Shown here: one piece after another, positions 46,095 to 53,955 of the stretch | Position numbering within the stretch: position 1 is the stretch's first letter | How the letters are laid out: the number at the start of each line of letters is the position of its first letter | Program-made: the position numbers and the translations under genes | The notes under the pieces: model-generated | Seen by the model: the letters and a program-made list of their open reading frames with translations, nothing else | Database searches by the model: none | Told to the model about the DNA's origin: nothing | NCBI GenBank assembly: GCA_023151115.1 | Contig: JAKLJP010000009.1 | Span: forward strand, 124,001-188,000 | Length of the DNA stretch: 64,000 nt | Direction of reading: 5' to 3' | Source: Anaerolineae bacterium | GTDB taxonomy: Bacteria; Chloroflexota; Anaerolineae; 4572-78; J111

Positions 46095-46943
46095 TCACTC
46101 TAGTTGTATTGGCTCTACCCTAAAATTTACCCCATCTGGCTTCAACCTACCAACAGGCATCTCAGTATCATGCTGAAAGATAATCAGCGCGTTTCGCTCT
46201 ACCACCCACTGCTGCCAGTAGCGCTTGGTTTCGATTGATTCCATCGGCTCCAAATCATACGCCGGAACCCAGGCCAGGCGCTCCAAATGATAGTGCAGCG
46301 AAGCCATATCGGCGGTAAATAGGGCCGTTTCTCCCCCCGATTCTAAAATGACCACCTGGTGCGCCCGCGTGTGGCCTCGCGTTACTGCCGTGCGTACTTC
46401 GCTGGTCAGGCGAATATTGCCGTTGAGCAGTTTTAACTGGCCGCTTTCTTCCAGGGGGCGATAATTCTCCGGAAAATAGGTGGCGCGGGTGCGCTCGTTA
46501 GGGGCGATGGCGTCGGCCCACTCCAGGCGCTGCACCAGGTATTGAGCCTTAGGATAGGTGGCCACCACCCGCTCTCCTTGCTTGACGGTGTTGCCGCCGC
46601 AGTGATCGCCGTGTAGATGGGTGTTAAGGACTATATCAATCTCCTCCACCGCTACCCCTAACCGAGCCAATGCCGCCGTTAAATCCCCCTGAGGACGCTC
46701 CAACCCGACCCGCCGCTGCGCCTTCTCGTCGAGTTTTGTCCCAAAACCGGTATCCACCAAAATCGTCTTTCCCTCCGAGCGGATCAACAGCGAAACAAGG
46801 CCAAAGGGAAGCCGGTTTTGGGTGTCGGGCGAGAAAAGTTCAGCCCAGATAGTGCGAGGCACCATGCCAAAGGTGCTGCCACCGTCTACCCAGCATAGAC
46901 CATCGCTGACCAGATGATATTCCAGATTACTTAACTTAGGCAC
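46095..46943 (-). CDS. Metallo-beta-lactamase fold hydrolase
   Basis: 282 residues, GTG start with GAGGTGA upstream. Metal motif HLHGDHCGGN near 107-116, earlier ILVDTGFGTKL and later TRGHTRAHQVV and FTADMASLHYH complete the dinuclear metal site. Resembles the AHL-lactonase/YtnP-like group acting on lactones or other esters. Monocistronic, convergent with the gene at 44932; only 2 nt separate the two stops. Confidence 0.88.
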   Translation of the reverse strand: MPKLSNLEYHLVSDGLCWVDGGSTFGMVPRTIWAELFSPDTQNRLPFGLVSLLIRSEGKTILVDTGFGTKLDEKAQRRVGLERPQGDLTAALARLGVAVEEIDIVLNTHLHGDHCGGNTVKQGERVVATYPKAQYLVQRLEWADAIAPNERTRATYFPENYRPLEESGQLKLLNGNIRLTSEVRTAVTRGHTRAHQVVILESGGETALFTADMASLHYHLERLAWVPAYDLEPMESIETKRYWQQWVVERNALIIFQHDTEMPVGRLKPDGVNFRVEPIQLE

Positions 46944-46984
46944 ATGTCACCTCAAAAGCTTAAAATTCTGGTAACTGCTTGACC

Positions 46985-47125
46985 CTCATGTCATCCTTCG
47001 ACAAACCCTTCGACAAGCTCAGGAAGTTCTCAGGACAGGTTTCGAGGCCGTAGGCCGAGAAATCCTTATAGTGCTACATAGGCATCAGAGATTTCTCCCT
47101 TCGGTCGAAATGACATGCCTGAGCA
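46985..47125. repeat. MITE-like element with TCGACAAGCTCAGG and TCGAAATGACA ends
   Basis: Contains TCATCCTTCGACAAACCC, TTCGACAAGCTCAGG, TTTCGAGGCCGTAGGCCGAG, GAGAAATCC and closing GAGATTTCTCCCTTCGGTCG. Nearly the same closing sequence occurs at 62905-62945. It fills the 214-nt gap between the MBL and ABC-F genes. Confidence 0.7.
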
Positions 47126-47157
47126 GTTACAAATTTTGTTTAGTATACCACACAACC

Positions 47158-48801
47158 TCAACTTATGGGCAGCCGCGCCGCCAGGTAATCGGTGTAGCCG
47201 CCCAGGTACTCCACCAGCGCGCCCTGGTTGGGATCAAGCTCGACTACCCGATCAACCACCTTGTCCAAAAAATAGCGATCGTGTGAGATAACTAAAACTG
47301 TCCCGTTAAACTCATCCAGCGCTTGCTCAAGTGCTTCGGCGGATTGAATATCCAGATTGTTAGTCGGCTCGTCTAGCAGCAAAAAGTTGGGCTGTTGCAG
47401 CATCAGCAAAGCAATCTGCAAGCGGCTGCGCTCGCCGCCGCTGAGACTGCCGACAGTTTGGTTCTTGGCCTGTTGGTATGGAAACAGAAATTTACCAAGA
47501 AAAGCCACCGCCTCATCTTCATACATGGCTTTGACCTGGCGCACCGTCTCGACCAGGTTTTTCTCGTAGGCCAGGCTTTGATGCTCCTGGGTGTAAACGC
47601 CCATTTTGACGCTGGGGCCGATTTTGATCACTCCCGCTGTTGGCGTTTCTTCACTCGTGATGCAGCGAAACAGCACACTCTTGCCAGCTCCGTTTGGCCC
47701 AATCAGCCCGACCCGCTCGCCGTGCCACAGTCGCAGCGTCACCCCGGCCAAAACCAGGTCATCGCCAAAAGCTTTGACCAAATCCACAATCTCCAGTACC
47801 TTGTCTGAACCGCGCCAGCCGTTCAAACGGCGCAGGTCCAGGCTCTTTTGCTCCAATGGCTGGTCCACTTTATCCATCCGCTCAATCTGGCGGCGTTTAT
47901 TGCGGGCCTGCTTGATGTGGCGTTCATTCACCACCAGGCTGGCCCACAATTCAAAGCGGGCAATGGCCGCTTCGAGCCGGGTGATCTCTTTTTGTTGAGC
48001 CGCGTACAGTCGGGCCTGGCGCAGCCGCCGCAGTTCCTTCTCCGTCACATAAGCCGAATAGTTGCCCGTATAAAAGTCCAGCTTGCCTCCGGCCAGTTCC
48101 ACAATGCCTTCGGCCACTTCATCCAGCAAATAGCGGTCGTGCGAGACAATGACCACTGCGCCTGGATAAGCCCGGATAAATTTTTCCAGGTAAACTTTCC
48201 CGGCTAAGTCGAGGTGATTGTCCGGCTCGTCGAGCAGCAGCACCGCCGGCTGGTTGACCGCCAGTTTAGCCAAAGCCAACAACTTTTTCTGGCCGCCGCT
48301 CAAAACGCCGGTCGGCAGGCTGAAGTCGCTCTCATTAAACCCCAACCGGCGCAAGGTCGCTTTGACTGTATTCTCATAGCTTAAGCCGCCGGCCTCTTCG
48401 TAGGCGGCCAGCAAACGGCTTTGCTGCTCAAGCGTTCTGGCTAAAGCTGACCCATCCCCATACACCGCCGGATCGCTCAATGCGGTTTCAATCTCCTGCA
48501 ATTCAGCCTCGATGGCCGCGAGCTTGGGGGAGGCAGTTAGCGCCTCGGCCAGGACGGTTTTGGCCGGATCGAGATTGACTTCCTGGGGCAGATACCCAAC
48601 GGTATCTCCTTTAGCCCCCACCACAAACCCGTACTCCGGGGCCAAATGCCCGGCCAGCAGCCTCAACACCGTGCTTTTTCCGGCCCCATTGGGGCCGACT
48701 AGGCCCACTTTGGCCGTATCCGGGATAGTCCAGGACAGATTTTTCAGAACCAGCCCACCGGGATGGCTGAAGGTAACATTATCGAGACGTAAGCTTATCA
48801 T
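47158..48801 (-). CDS. ABC-F family ATPase (ribosome-associated)
   Basis: 547 residues with two nucleotide-binding domains on one chain and no membrane part. Walker A GPNGAGKST near 36 and GPNGAGKSV near 345; signatures LSGGQKKLLAL and LSGGERSRLQI; Walker B LLDEPDNHLD and LLDEPTNNLD; the linker near 235-310 is charged and helical (RRLRQARLYAAQQKEITRLE). ABC-F proteins bind the ribosomal E site; some assist stalled ribosomes, others give resistance to ribosome-targeting antibiotics. AAGGAG lies 8 nt before the ATG. The attenuator-like leader upstream (48893-49086) favours an antibiotic- or stalling-inducible member. Confidence 0.93.
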   Translation of the reverse strand: MISLRLDNVTFSHPGGLVLKNLSWTIPDTAKVGLVGPNGAGKSTVLRLLAGHLAPEYGFVVGAKGDTVGYLPQEVNLDPAKTVLAEALTASPKLAAIEAELQEIETALSDPAVYGDGSALARTLEQQSRLLAAYEEAGGLSYENTVKATLRRLGFNESDFSLPTGVLSGGQKKLLALAKLAVNQPAVLLLDEPDNHLDLAGKVYLEKFIRAYPGAVVIVSHDRYLLDEVAEGIVELAGGKLDFYTGNYSAYVTEKELRRLRQARLYAAQQKEITRLEAAIARFELWASLVVNERHIKQARNKRRQIERMDKVDQPLEQKSLDLRRLNGWRGSDKVLEIVDLVKAFGDDLVLAGVTLRLWHGERVGLIGPNGAGKSVLFRCITSEETPTAGVIKIGPSVKMGVYTQEHQSLAYEKNLVETVRQVKAMYEDEAVAFLGKFLFPYQQAKNQTVGSLSGGERSRLQIALLMLQQPNFLLLDEPTNNLDIQSAEALEQALDEFNGTVLVISHDRYFLDKVVDRVVELDPNQGALVEYLGGYTDYLAARLPIS

Positions 48802-48892
48802 GAGAGTTCTCCTTTAATGTAGACCGCCGACCACCGCCGACTGACCGCCGTAAATCTTCCTGCGGTGGTCAGCCGGCGGCGGTCGAAATAAC

Positions 48893-48930
48893 AAAAAACC
48901 GTGAACACGCTGGCTGCATGTCCACGGTTG
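48893..48930 (-). terminator. Second leader terminator of ABC-F gene
   Basis: Minus strand CCGTGGACATGC-agcca-GCGTGTTCACGG followed by TTTTTT; 12 bp with two G-U pairs. Lies about 90 nt before the ABC-F start. Confidence 0.7.
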
Positions 48931-48941
48931 GGCCAACAAAT

Positions 48942-48977
48942 AAAAAATCGTGGACGCATTGCGCGTCCACGATTTGA
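48942..48977 (-). terminator. First leader terminator (arms 3 and 4 of attenuator)
   Basis: Minus strand CGTGGACGC-gcaat-GCGTCCACG followed by ATTTTTT. The 5' arm (48963-48970) can alternatively pair with GCGTCCC at 48998-49004. Confidence 0.8.
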
Positions 48978-48997
48978 GTTTACATAATAACCAGAAT

Positions 48998-49023
48998 GGG
49001 ACGCACTACGGTAAAGCGTCCCC
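48998..49023 (-). promoter_or_regulatory. Attenuator arms 1 and 2 over the leader stop codon
   Basis: GGGGACGC (49016-49023, inside the leader frame) pairs with GCGTCCC (48998-49004); the leader stop TAG lies in the loop. Arm 2 can instead pair with GGACGC of the terminator, giving an antiterminator. Confidence 0.65.
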
Positions 49024-49086
49024 GGTGATGGAAGCCTGAATGCTGTGGTTAATGGTTGAATTCAGGGCTGGATTTTGATAAATCAT
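49006..49086 (-). CDS. 26-residue leader peptide of ABC-F attenuator
   Basis: The frame opens with ATG at 49086 and ends with TAG at 49008-49006. The peptide starts MIYQNPALNS, continues TINHSIQASI and ends TGDALP. Its ATG is only 7 nt after the -10 box, so it is probably translated from a leaderless transcript. Its last codons form arm 1 of the attenuator, so a ribosome stalled near the end would prevent arm 1 from pairing and free arm 2 to disrupt the terminator. Function inferred from arrangement alone. Confidence 0.55.
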   Translation of the reverse strand: MIYQNPALNSTINHSIQASITGDALP

Positions 49087-49093
49087 AACCGCA

Positions 49094-49121
49094 ATTATAA
49101 ACAAAGGGGGTCAGATGTCAA
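49094..49121 (-). promoter_or_regulatory. Promoter of ABC-F leader
   Basis: Minus strand TTGACA, 16 nt, TATAAT: both boxes are perfect consensus. It lies just outside the stop codon of the gene at 49128. Confidence 0.85.
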
Positions 49122-49127
49122 ACCGGG

Positions 49128-49961
49128 CTAAACCGGCTCATCGCTAATTTCGGCTACTTCCAATTGCGGTGCGAAGTAGCGGAAGGTTTCAAAACGCAGA
49201 CCGCAACGTAGCGCTTCCAGGCCCAATACATCACGTGGTTTGACATTGCCCAGGTTCACATTTGGTCCGCAGCGCAAGATCAAGGCGGCCTGCTGCCGCT
49301 GCAAGGGCGCTTCCCAGATGATGTCGCCCTGGCTGTCGCCCAGGCAACTCATGATCGCCGTAATTTCTTCCTGGCGCAGCACCCCCTGCGAATCGTAAAT
49401 GCCCACCCCCATGCCCGATTCCCGCGCTTCGATGATAACTTTGTCCGCCCCCAGGGCCAGGTCACTGGCAATTTGATCGCAGAGTTCGCCGGGCGACAAA
49501 TGAATAGTTGGGTCTTTTTTGCCTACCTCGGTGATAACCTTGAACCCGGCATCCAGGGCGCGTTTGATAGCATCCTGGCGCACCTGAGCAGTCATACTGA
49601 TGGTGCCGTCCGAAATTTCGAGGGCTGTAAAGCCCAATTCTCTGGCCCGTTTGACATACTGCGGATAGACTCCGCGCGTAAGAGTCACTTCCATGAGTGT
49701 GCCGCCGGGATAAATTTCGATTTGCCAAGCGCGGGCCAGCTCAATTTTGCGTCGCAGCAGCGGCTCATCCAAAAACACCGAAGTCCCAAAACTGAGCTTG
49801 ATCTGGTCAATATAGTCGCCGGTCAGGGCCAGCATATCTTCGGTGGCGTAGAGCGCCTGGCAGCGATCCAGCACCATCGTTAAGCCCTGCTCTCTGGGTT
49901 TGCTTACCGTCCGCTCAGGAGCCAGATGAGGGAGTAAATTGTGCCATGCTTTTGTGGTCAC
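49128..49961 (-). CDS. Phosphosulfolactate synthase-like protein (ComA family)
   Basis: 277 residues with ComA-family landmarks: an N-terminal KPREQGLTMVLD, the IKLSFGTS strand, PGGTLMEV near 87-94, LEISDGTI near 119-126 and KVITEVGKKD near 146. The family reaction joins phosphoenolpyruvate and sulfite to phosphosulfolactate, the first step of coenzyme M synthesis in methanogens; bacterial homologues such as YitD have other or unknown roles. Spaced only 8 nt from the glycosyltransferase gene, so co-transcribed with it. No comB or comC is visible in the window. Confidence 0.82.
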   Translation of the reverse strand: MTTKAWHNLLPHLAPERTVSKPREQGLTMVLDRCQALYATEDMLALTGDYIDQIKLSFGTSVFLDEPLLRRKIELARAWQIEIYPGGTLMEVTLTRGVYPQYVKRARELGFTALEISDGTISMTAQVRQDAIKRALDAGFKVITEVGKKDPTIHLSPGELCDQIASDLALGADKVIIEARESGMGVGIYDSQGVLRQEEITAIMSCLGDSQGDIIWEAPLQRQQAALILRCGPNVNLGNVKPRDVLGLEALRCGLRFETFRYFAPQLEVAEISDEPV

Positions 49962-49969
49962 TTAAACCT

Positions 49970-51133
49970 CTATTGTTCCCCGTCCAGGGTTCGGTAATAA
50001 TCCACATGCGCCTGCGCCGTAGCTGTCCAACTGAACCTTTGAGCCGTGATCGGTCCGGCCGCCGCCAGCCGGCGCCGTAACGCTTCATCCTGCACCAGCC
50101 GCAGCATCCCGGCGGCGATGGCGGCCTCGTCCAACGGGTCCACCAGCAGGGCGTTTTCCTCCGGGCGCAGATACTCATGGAACACAGGCAAATCAGAAGC
50201 CAGCACCGGCAGCCCGGTGGCCATGGCTTCCAGAGCTACCAGCCCCCAGCCCTCTTTGACCGAGGGAAAGGCCAGCGCATCGGCGGCCTGGTAGAGCGTT
50301 GGGATCAGGCTATCGGGCGCGACGCCCAACAGAAAAATATCCTTATCCCGCTGCAAACCCGACTCGTCTAGCGCCTGAAAGAACTCGGCCCGGTACGGTT
50401 CGTAATCCAGCAAGGTGTCGCCGCCGGCCAGCAGCAGGACGGATGTCTGTCCCTCAGCCGCCAGGGTTTGCCGTGCTACTTGGAAAGCGCGCAGCAAGCG
50501 CAAGCTGTTTTTGCGCGGCTCGATCCCACCGATATTGAGAAAGACCCAGCCTTCGCCCAACCCCAGCCTGGCTTTGGCTTCCGCTCTGGCCGCCGGCTGG
50601 GTCGGCTGGAAGCGGTGGGTGTCCACGCCATTGTGGATGATGGTTGATTCCAAACCAAACTCGGTGATCAATCGCTGCTGCCAATACCGGCTGACCACCA
50701 GCCGGAAGTCGGGCCGGTAAATAGAATGGTTCTGGCATTCGATCAGCACCGGGCTGGTAAAGTCGTCAATATGGTGGATGGTCCGCCCAAAGCGGGCAAT
50801 CAGGCCATCCTCGCGCAGCCGCCACAGGGCATTGGCTGAAATACAATCCTGGGCGTGGTAGATATCGAAAGGGCCGGGTTGCCGCTGCGCCAGAAAGGTG
50901 TAGTAAGTTTGGATGTAACGCTGGATGCGCTCATCCAACGGCTCATCCTCGGCGGCCTCCGGGGTGGGGATGAGGGTAAAGGGCGCAGACGTGGGCCGGA
51001 AGAAACTGCTGCGCTCATCCTTCCCCAGGGCATAGATATGCGCCTGGTGCCCCAATGCCTGAATCTGCTCGGCCAGGGCCAGCGTATGCACCACACCCCC
51101 ACGCGGCTTGGTGGAATAAGTGAACAACGCCAC
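49970..51133 (-). CDS. MSMEG_0565-type glycosyltransferase
   Basis: 387 residues, GT-B fold family 4. The N-terminus VALFTYSTKPRGGVVHTLAL is very characteristic of the MSMEG_0565 family of the Nit1/nitrogen-starvation cluster. Later motifs are IIHNGVDTHRF near 188, GGIEPRKNSLRLL near 224 and FPSVKEGWGLVALEAMA near 306, the donor-nucleotide site with the Glu pair. The start is GTG at 51133 where relatives usually have ATG one or two residues earlier; a GATTTACG stutter repeat ends 6 nt upstream and may have replaced the original start region. It is separated from the other cluster members by several genes. Confidence 0.88.
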   Translation of the reverse strand: MALFTYSTKPRGGVVHTLALAEQIQALGHQAHIYALGKDERSSFFRPTSAPFTLIPTPEAAEDEPLDERIQRYIQTYYTFLAQRQPGPFDIYHAQDCISANALWRLREDGLIARFGRTIHHIDDFTSPVLIECQNHSIYRPDFRLVVSRYWQQRLITEFGLESTIIHNGVDTHRFQPTQPAARAEAKARLGLGEGWVFLNIGGIEPRKNSLRLLRAFQVARQTLAAEGQTSVLLLAGGDTLLDYEPYRAEFFQALDESGLQRDKDIFLLGVAPDSLIPTLYQAADALAFPSVKEGWGLVALEAMATGLPVLASDLPVFHEYLRPEENALLVDPLDEAAIAAGMLRLVQDEALRRRLAAAGPITAQRFSWTATAQAHVDYYRTLDGEQ

Positions 51134-51138
51134 CCGAA

Positions 51139-51180
51139 GCGATTTACGATTTACGATTTCAGATTTCAGATTTACGATTT
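51139..51180. repeat. GATTTACGATTTCAGATTT stutter repeat
   Basis: GATTTACG and GATTTCA words repeated five times. Copy of the family at 376-418. Confidence 0.7.
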
Positions 51181-51241
51181 TGTTCTCTCAGCACGCTTGC
51201 TTCTAATCTCTTATTTCTTATTCCTTCTTCTCCCTTACTGC

Positions 51242-51598
51242 CTACTCCTTACTTCCTACTTCCTTCTTCTTTGCCTCTTTGATCGCCTCTTTCAGCGTAT
51301 CGGGACTGTCGCCCCTGGCGGCGCGGTGAGCCACCTCGCTGAAGCCCTGGCCGGGGTCAATGCCGCTTTTGTCATACATCCGGCTCATCCCTTCGACGGC
51401 CTTGCGCGGGTCAACAGCCCGCAGTGTTCCGGCTTCGGTCCCGCTCCCGCTGCGAATTAGCCCCGGCCGGGAGACCAGCCGGGTCAATTGGCTGCTGTCG
51501 CAGCTTTTGCAGTGCAGCTCCGCCGGTTCACCGGCGCTGCGTACCAGAATTTCCGAAACTTCGCCACAGTTTTTACATTGGTACTCGTAGATGGGCAT
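51242..51598 (-). CDS. FmdB-type zinc ribbon protein
   Basis: 118 residues. MPIYEYQCKNCGEVSEILVR and CKSCDSSQLTRL give the CxxC...CxxC zinc ribbon of the FmdB family; the rest is a polar tail without obvious fold. FmdB-type proteins are small putative regulators often found beside amidase, formamidase and other nitrogen-metabolism genes, which suits this cluster. AAGGATG lies before the ATG. A paralogue is at 62959. Confidence 0.88.
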   Translation of the reverse strand: MPIYEYQCKNCGEVSEILVRSAGEPAELHCKSCDSSQLTRLVSRPGLIRSGSGTEAGTLRAVDPRKAVEGMSRMYDKSGIDPGQGFSEVAHRAARGDSPDTLKEAIKEAKKKEVGSKE

Positions 51599-51616
51599 AA
51601 CAAACCATCCTTGTAA

Positions 51617-51665
51617 GACAAGCTGTTAGCTTGTCGCTATACAGACAAACTAAAGTTTGTCCTAC
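51617..51665. repeat. Two palindromes GACAAGCT.. and GACAAACT..
   Basis: GACAAGCT-gtt-AGCTTGTC and GACAAACT-aa-AGTTTGTC followed by CTAC. Same architecture as 3537 and 62739. Confidence 0.65.
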
Positions 51666-51671
51666 CAAATT

Positions 51672-53219
51672 TTAGCTCACAATCGCAGCCGCCAATCGAG
51701 CGGCCTGGGCGTTGGTGGGTAATACCACCGCGCCTGCTTCCTGCAAAATACGCTCCTGCCGGGCCAATCCTTGCGGATCCGTTTCAGTCCCGCAGACATG
51801 GGCTACCACAGCCAGATAGCGGCCCTGAGCCGCTGCCTTCTCTTTTGCCGCCCGGATCGTCTCGGCCAGCGCGCCGGCCGGGTTGGGGTGAGCGCCATAA
51901 CCAATGACCACATCCAACAAGATGACCGCCACTTCAGGGTCATCGGCCTCTTTCAGCAGCCGTTCCTGGCGCAGGCGGGGGTCAATCATGGGATGAGGCC
52001 GGCCCAGGGTAAACTCCTCCTCGCCCATGTCAATGCAGCTATGCTCGCGGCTGTGCCAGCCATCGGGCAAGGTCCATTCCGGGCGCAGCGGAATGTTGGA
52101 ATAAAGCGCCGGCAGACGCTCGGCCAGCAAGAGCATGGCCTCATCGCACAGGCTCCCGCCCGAAAACAATCCGCGCAAATAACGCTGGCCAGGGGCCAGC
52201 TTCTCCCCTTCGGCTACAGCCCGCGCGGCTAGCTGGGCCGGGGCCAGTTCAAAGTAGTCGCGCTCATCATGATTAATCAGGCGCAGGGCGGCCTCGGCGG
52301 TCTCTTCCAGGGTAGAGGTAAAAGTCAGGCCGTTATCCTGTCTACTGCGCCGGCTGCCCAAAAAGCTGACCACAACCGGCTTGCCACAGTTTTGAGCAGC
52401 CTTCAAAATGGTTTCGGTCACACTGGGCGCGGGCGGCTTGGAGATTAGGATAATCAACTCGGTCTGCGGGTCGGCGGCCAGCATAGCCAAGCCCTGGCGC
52501 ATCATCAGGCCGCCAATCGTCTCAGAAAGGTCGCGCCCGCCCACGCCGATGGCCTGCGAAATACCGCTGCCGCCCCGGTCCAACAGGCAGGTGACTTCTT
52601 GCAGCCCGGTCCCCGAAGCTGCCACCAGCCCAATCGGGCCGCGCCGGACGGCATTGGCAAAGGCCAGCGCCACGCCGTTGATAATGGCCGTGCCGCAGCC
52701 CGGCCCCATCATCAACAGGTTTTGACTTACGGCCCACTGTTTTAGCTCCAGCTCTTCGGCCAGGGTCACGTTATCACTGAACAGAAACACGTGCATCCCC
52801 GCTTGCAACGCCCTGGCGATTTCCAGCTTGGCATACGGCCCCGGCGTCGAAACCAGGGCCATGTTTGCCCCGGCCAACACCTGGCGAGCTTGGGCCAGCG
52901 AGCGCGGCCGGGCCGCTTCCGCGCCGTTTCCTGCCGTCGGCGGGGCTGTTTCGGCCAGCTTGGCCTCCGCCTGCTTGAGCGCGGCCTCTCCCGCCTCCGC
53001 CGTGCCGGCCTCGACGACCAGCATCAGGTCATTGGCCCCGGCGGCCTGAACCGTCCCGGTTAGCAGGTGCGTTTCAGCCAGCACCCGCTTATTAGCCTCG
53101 GTGCCCATCGCCACAATCGCCTGCCGTACCTCCGGCAGCCCGGACAATATCTCCGACACCCGCATCAAGCGGACAGAGTCATAATAAGTGTTCGGTTTAA
53201 TTTGGCTGATGAGAGGCAT
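51672..53219 (-). CDS. fdrA: FdrA family acyl-CoA-synthetase-like protein
   Basis: 515 residues. The N-terminus PLISQIKPNTYYDSVRLMRV and VAMGTEANKRVLAE near 42-55 are FdrA hallmarks; MMGPGCGTAIING near 180 and VAASGTGLQEVTCLLDRGG near 205 belong to the succinyl-CoA-ligase-like fold, with GFLGSRR-type and GAHPNPAG loops later. In E. coli FdrA, YlbE and YlbF form the oxamate transcarbamylase used in anaerobic allantoin degradation (carbamoyl-oxamate + phosphate to carbamoyl phosphate + oxamate). Here YlbE is present, YlbF is not seen. ATG 53219 is preferred over the TTG at 53234. Confidence 0.88.
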   Translation of the reverse strand: MPLISQIKPNTYYDSVRLMRVSEILSGLPEVRQAIVAMGTEANKRVLAETHLLTGTVQAAGANDLMLVVEAGTAEAGEAALKQAEAKLAETAPPTAGNGAEAARPRSLAQARQVLAGANMALVSTPGPYAKLEIARALQAGMHVFLFSDNVTLAEELELKQWAVSQNLLMMGPGCGTAIINGVALAFANAVRRGPIGLVAASGTGLQEVTCLLDRGGSGISQAIGVGGRDLSETIGGLMMRQGLAMLAADPQTELIILISKPPAPSVTETILKAAQNCGKPVVVSFLGSRRSRQDNGLTFTSTLEETAEAALRLINHDERDYFELAPAQLAARAVAEGEKLAPGQRYLRGLFSGGSLCDEAMLLLAERLPALYSNIPLRPEWTLPDGWHSREHSCIDMGEEEFTLGRPHPMIDPRLRQERLLKEADDPEVAVILLDVVIGYGAHPNPAGALAETIRAAKEKAAAQGRYLAVVAHVCGTETDPQGLARQERILQEAGAVVLPTNAQAARLAAAIVS

Positions 53220-53259
53220 TGGTTTTATCCTCAAAATCTTTGAGCTTACGCTATAGTAC

Positions 53260-53330
53260 GTGTTGCGTCTTGCGTGTTGCTTAGTGCTTTTTACCTACGT
53301 ATCACGCACCACGCACCACGTTTCACTTTG
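53260..53330. repeat. CGTGTTGCGTCTTGCGTG / CACGCACCACG repeat
   Basis: GTGTTGCGTCTTGCGTGTTG followed by ATCACGCACCACGCACCACG in inverted sense. Family of 9291 and 61400. Confidence 0.65.
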
Positions 53331-53955
53331 CATATTTCTCCCGCAGCCGCGCCACCGCTGCGGTAAACTCTTCCCGGCTGCTGAACTCTTCACGCGGGTC
53401 GGGGGCAGGGACGCCGCGCCGGGGTTCGCCGGTGGCCGGGTCGAGCATGATTGGCTCGACCACATAAACCCGGCCTTTTTCCATATCGAGTTCCACCCCG
53501 GTGTACAATCCCAGGCCGTCGGGCAGGCGCATCTCCAGTCGTTGAAAGAAGGCCCGGCCCTGGCGCTTGGTTTCGTTATCGTACAGCGTGATCCACTGCG
53601 CCCCGGCGGCCTCGGCGGCGGCCAGGCTGGCCTGCACCCTGGCCTGATCCTGCTGGTCTAAAATTTCCTGGTAACGCAGGTAAAAAGCGGCATCGCGAGC
53701 CAGTTGAAAATCCACAAAATCGGCCTGAGCCAAATCCAGTTCATCCGCAATCAGGCCGACCTGCTCCAACTCAAACTGTTGATACGTCTCGACCAGCGCC
53801 TCAGCCTCAACGACAGCGGCCAGACTGTTGGCAATGGCCCGCACCAGCCGGATGCCGACGGTGTAAAATTCGGGCGCGTTTAGCACCGACTGGTAAAAGC
53901 GGTCTTCGGCTTTGCGCCAGGCCAGCGCCTGGGCTTGAATTTCTTGCTCGGTCAT
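53323..53955 (-). CDS. Unrecognised 210-residue protein between ylbE and fdrA genes
   Basis: 210 residues, soluble, strongly helical in the first 140 (EQEIQAQALAWRKAEDRFYQ, AAVVEAEALVETYQQFELEQ, RYQEILDQQDQARVQASLAA), then a beta-like part with LYTGVELDMEKGRVYVVEP. I recognise no family. Its start overlaps the stop of the ylbE gene by 4 nt (ATGA), so it is translationally coupled. It occupies the place where YlbF (DUF2877) would be expected and may be a replacement subunit or a helper of the FdrA-YlbE enzyme. Confidence 0.7.
   Translation of the reverse strand: MTEQEIQAQALAWRKAEDRFYQSVLNAPEFYTVGIRLVRAIANSLAAVVEAEALVETYQQFELEQVGLIADELDLAQADFVDFQLARDAAFYLRYQEILDQQDQARVQASLAAAEAAGAQWITLYDNETKRQGRAFFQRLEMRLPDGLGLYTGVELDMEKGRVYVVEPIMLDPATGEPRRGVPAPDPREEFSSREEFTAAVARLREKYAK

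Noticed and set aside
48818..48886. ACCGCCGAC hairpin near the ABC-F start as a third attenuator terminator
   Set aside because: No T-tract follows; it matches the dispersed ACCGCCGAC repeat and may only affect access to the ribosome-binding site.
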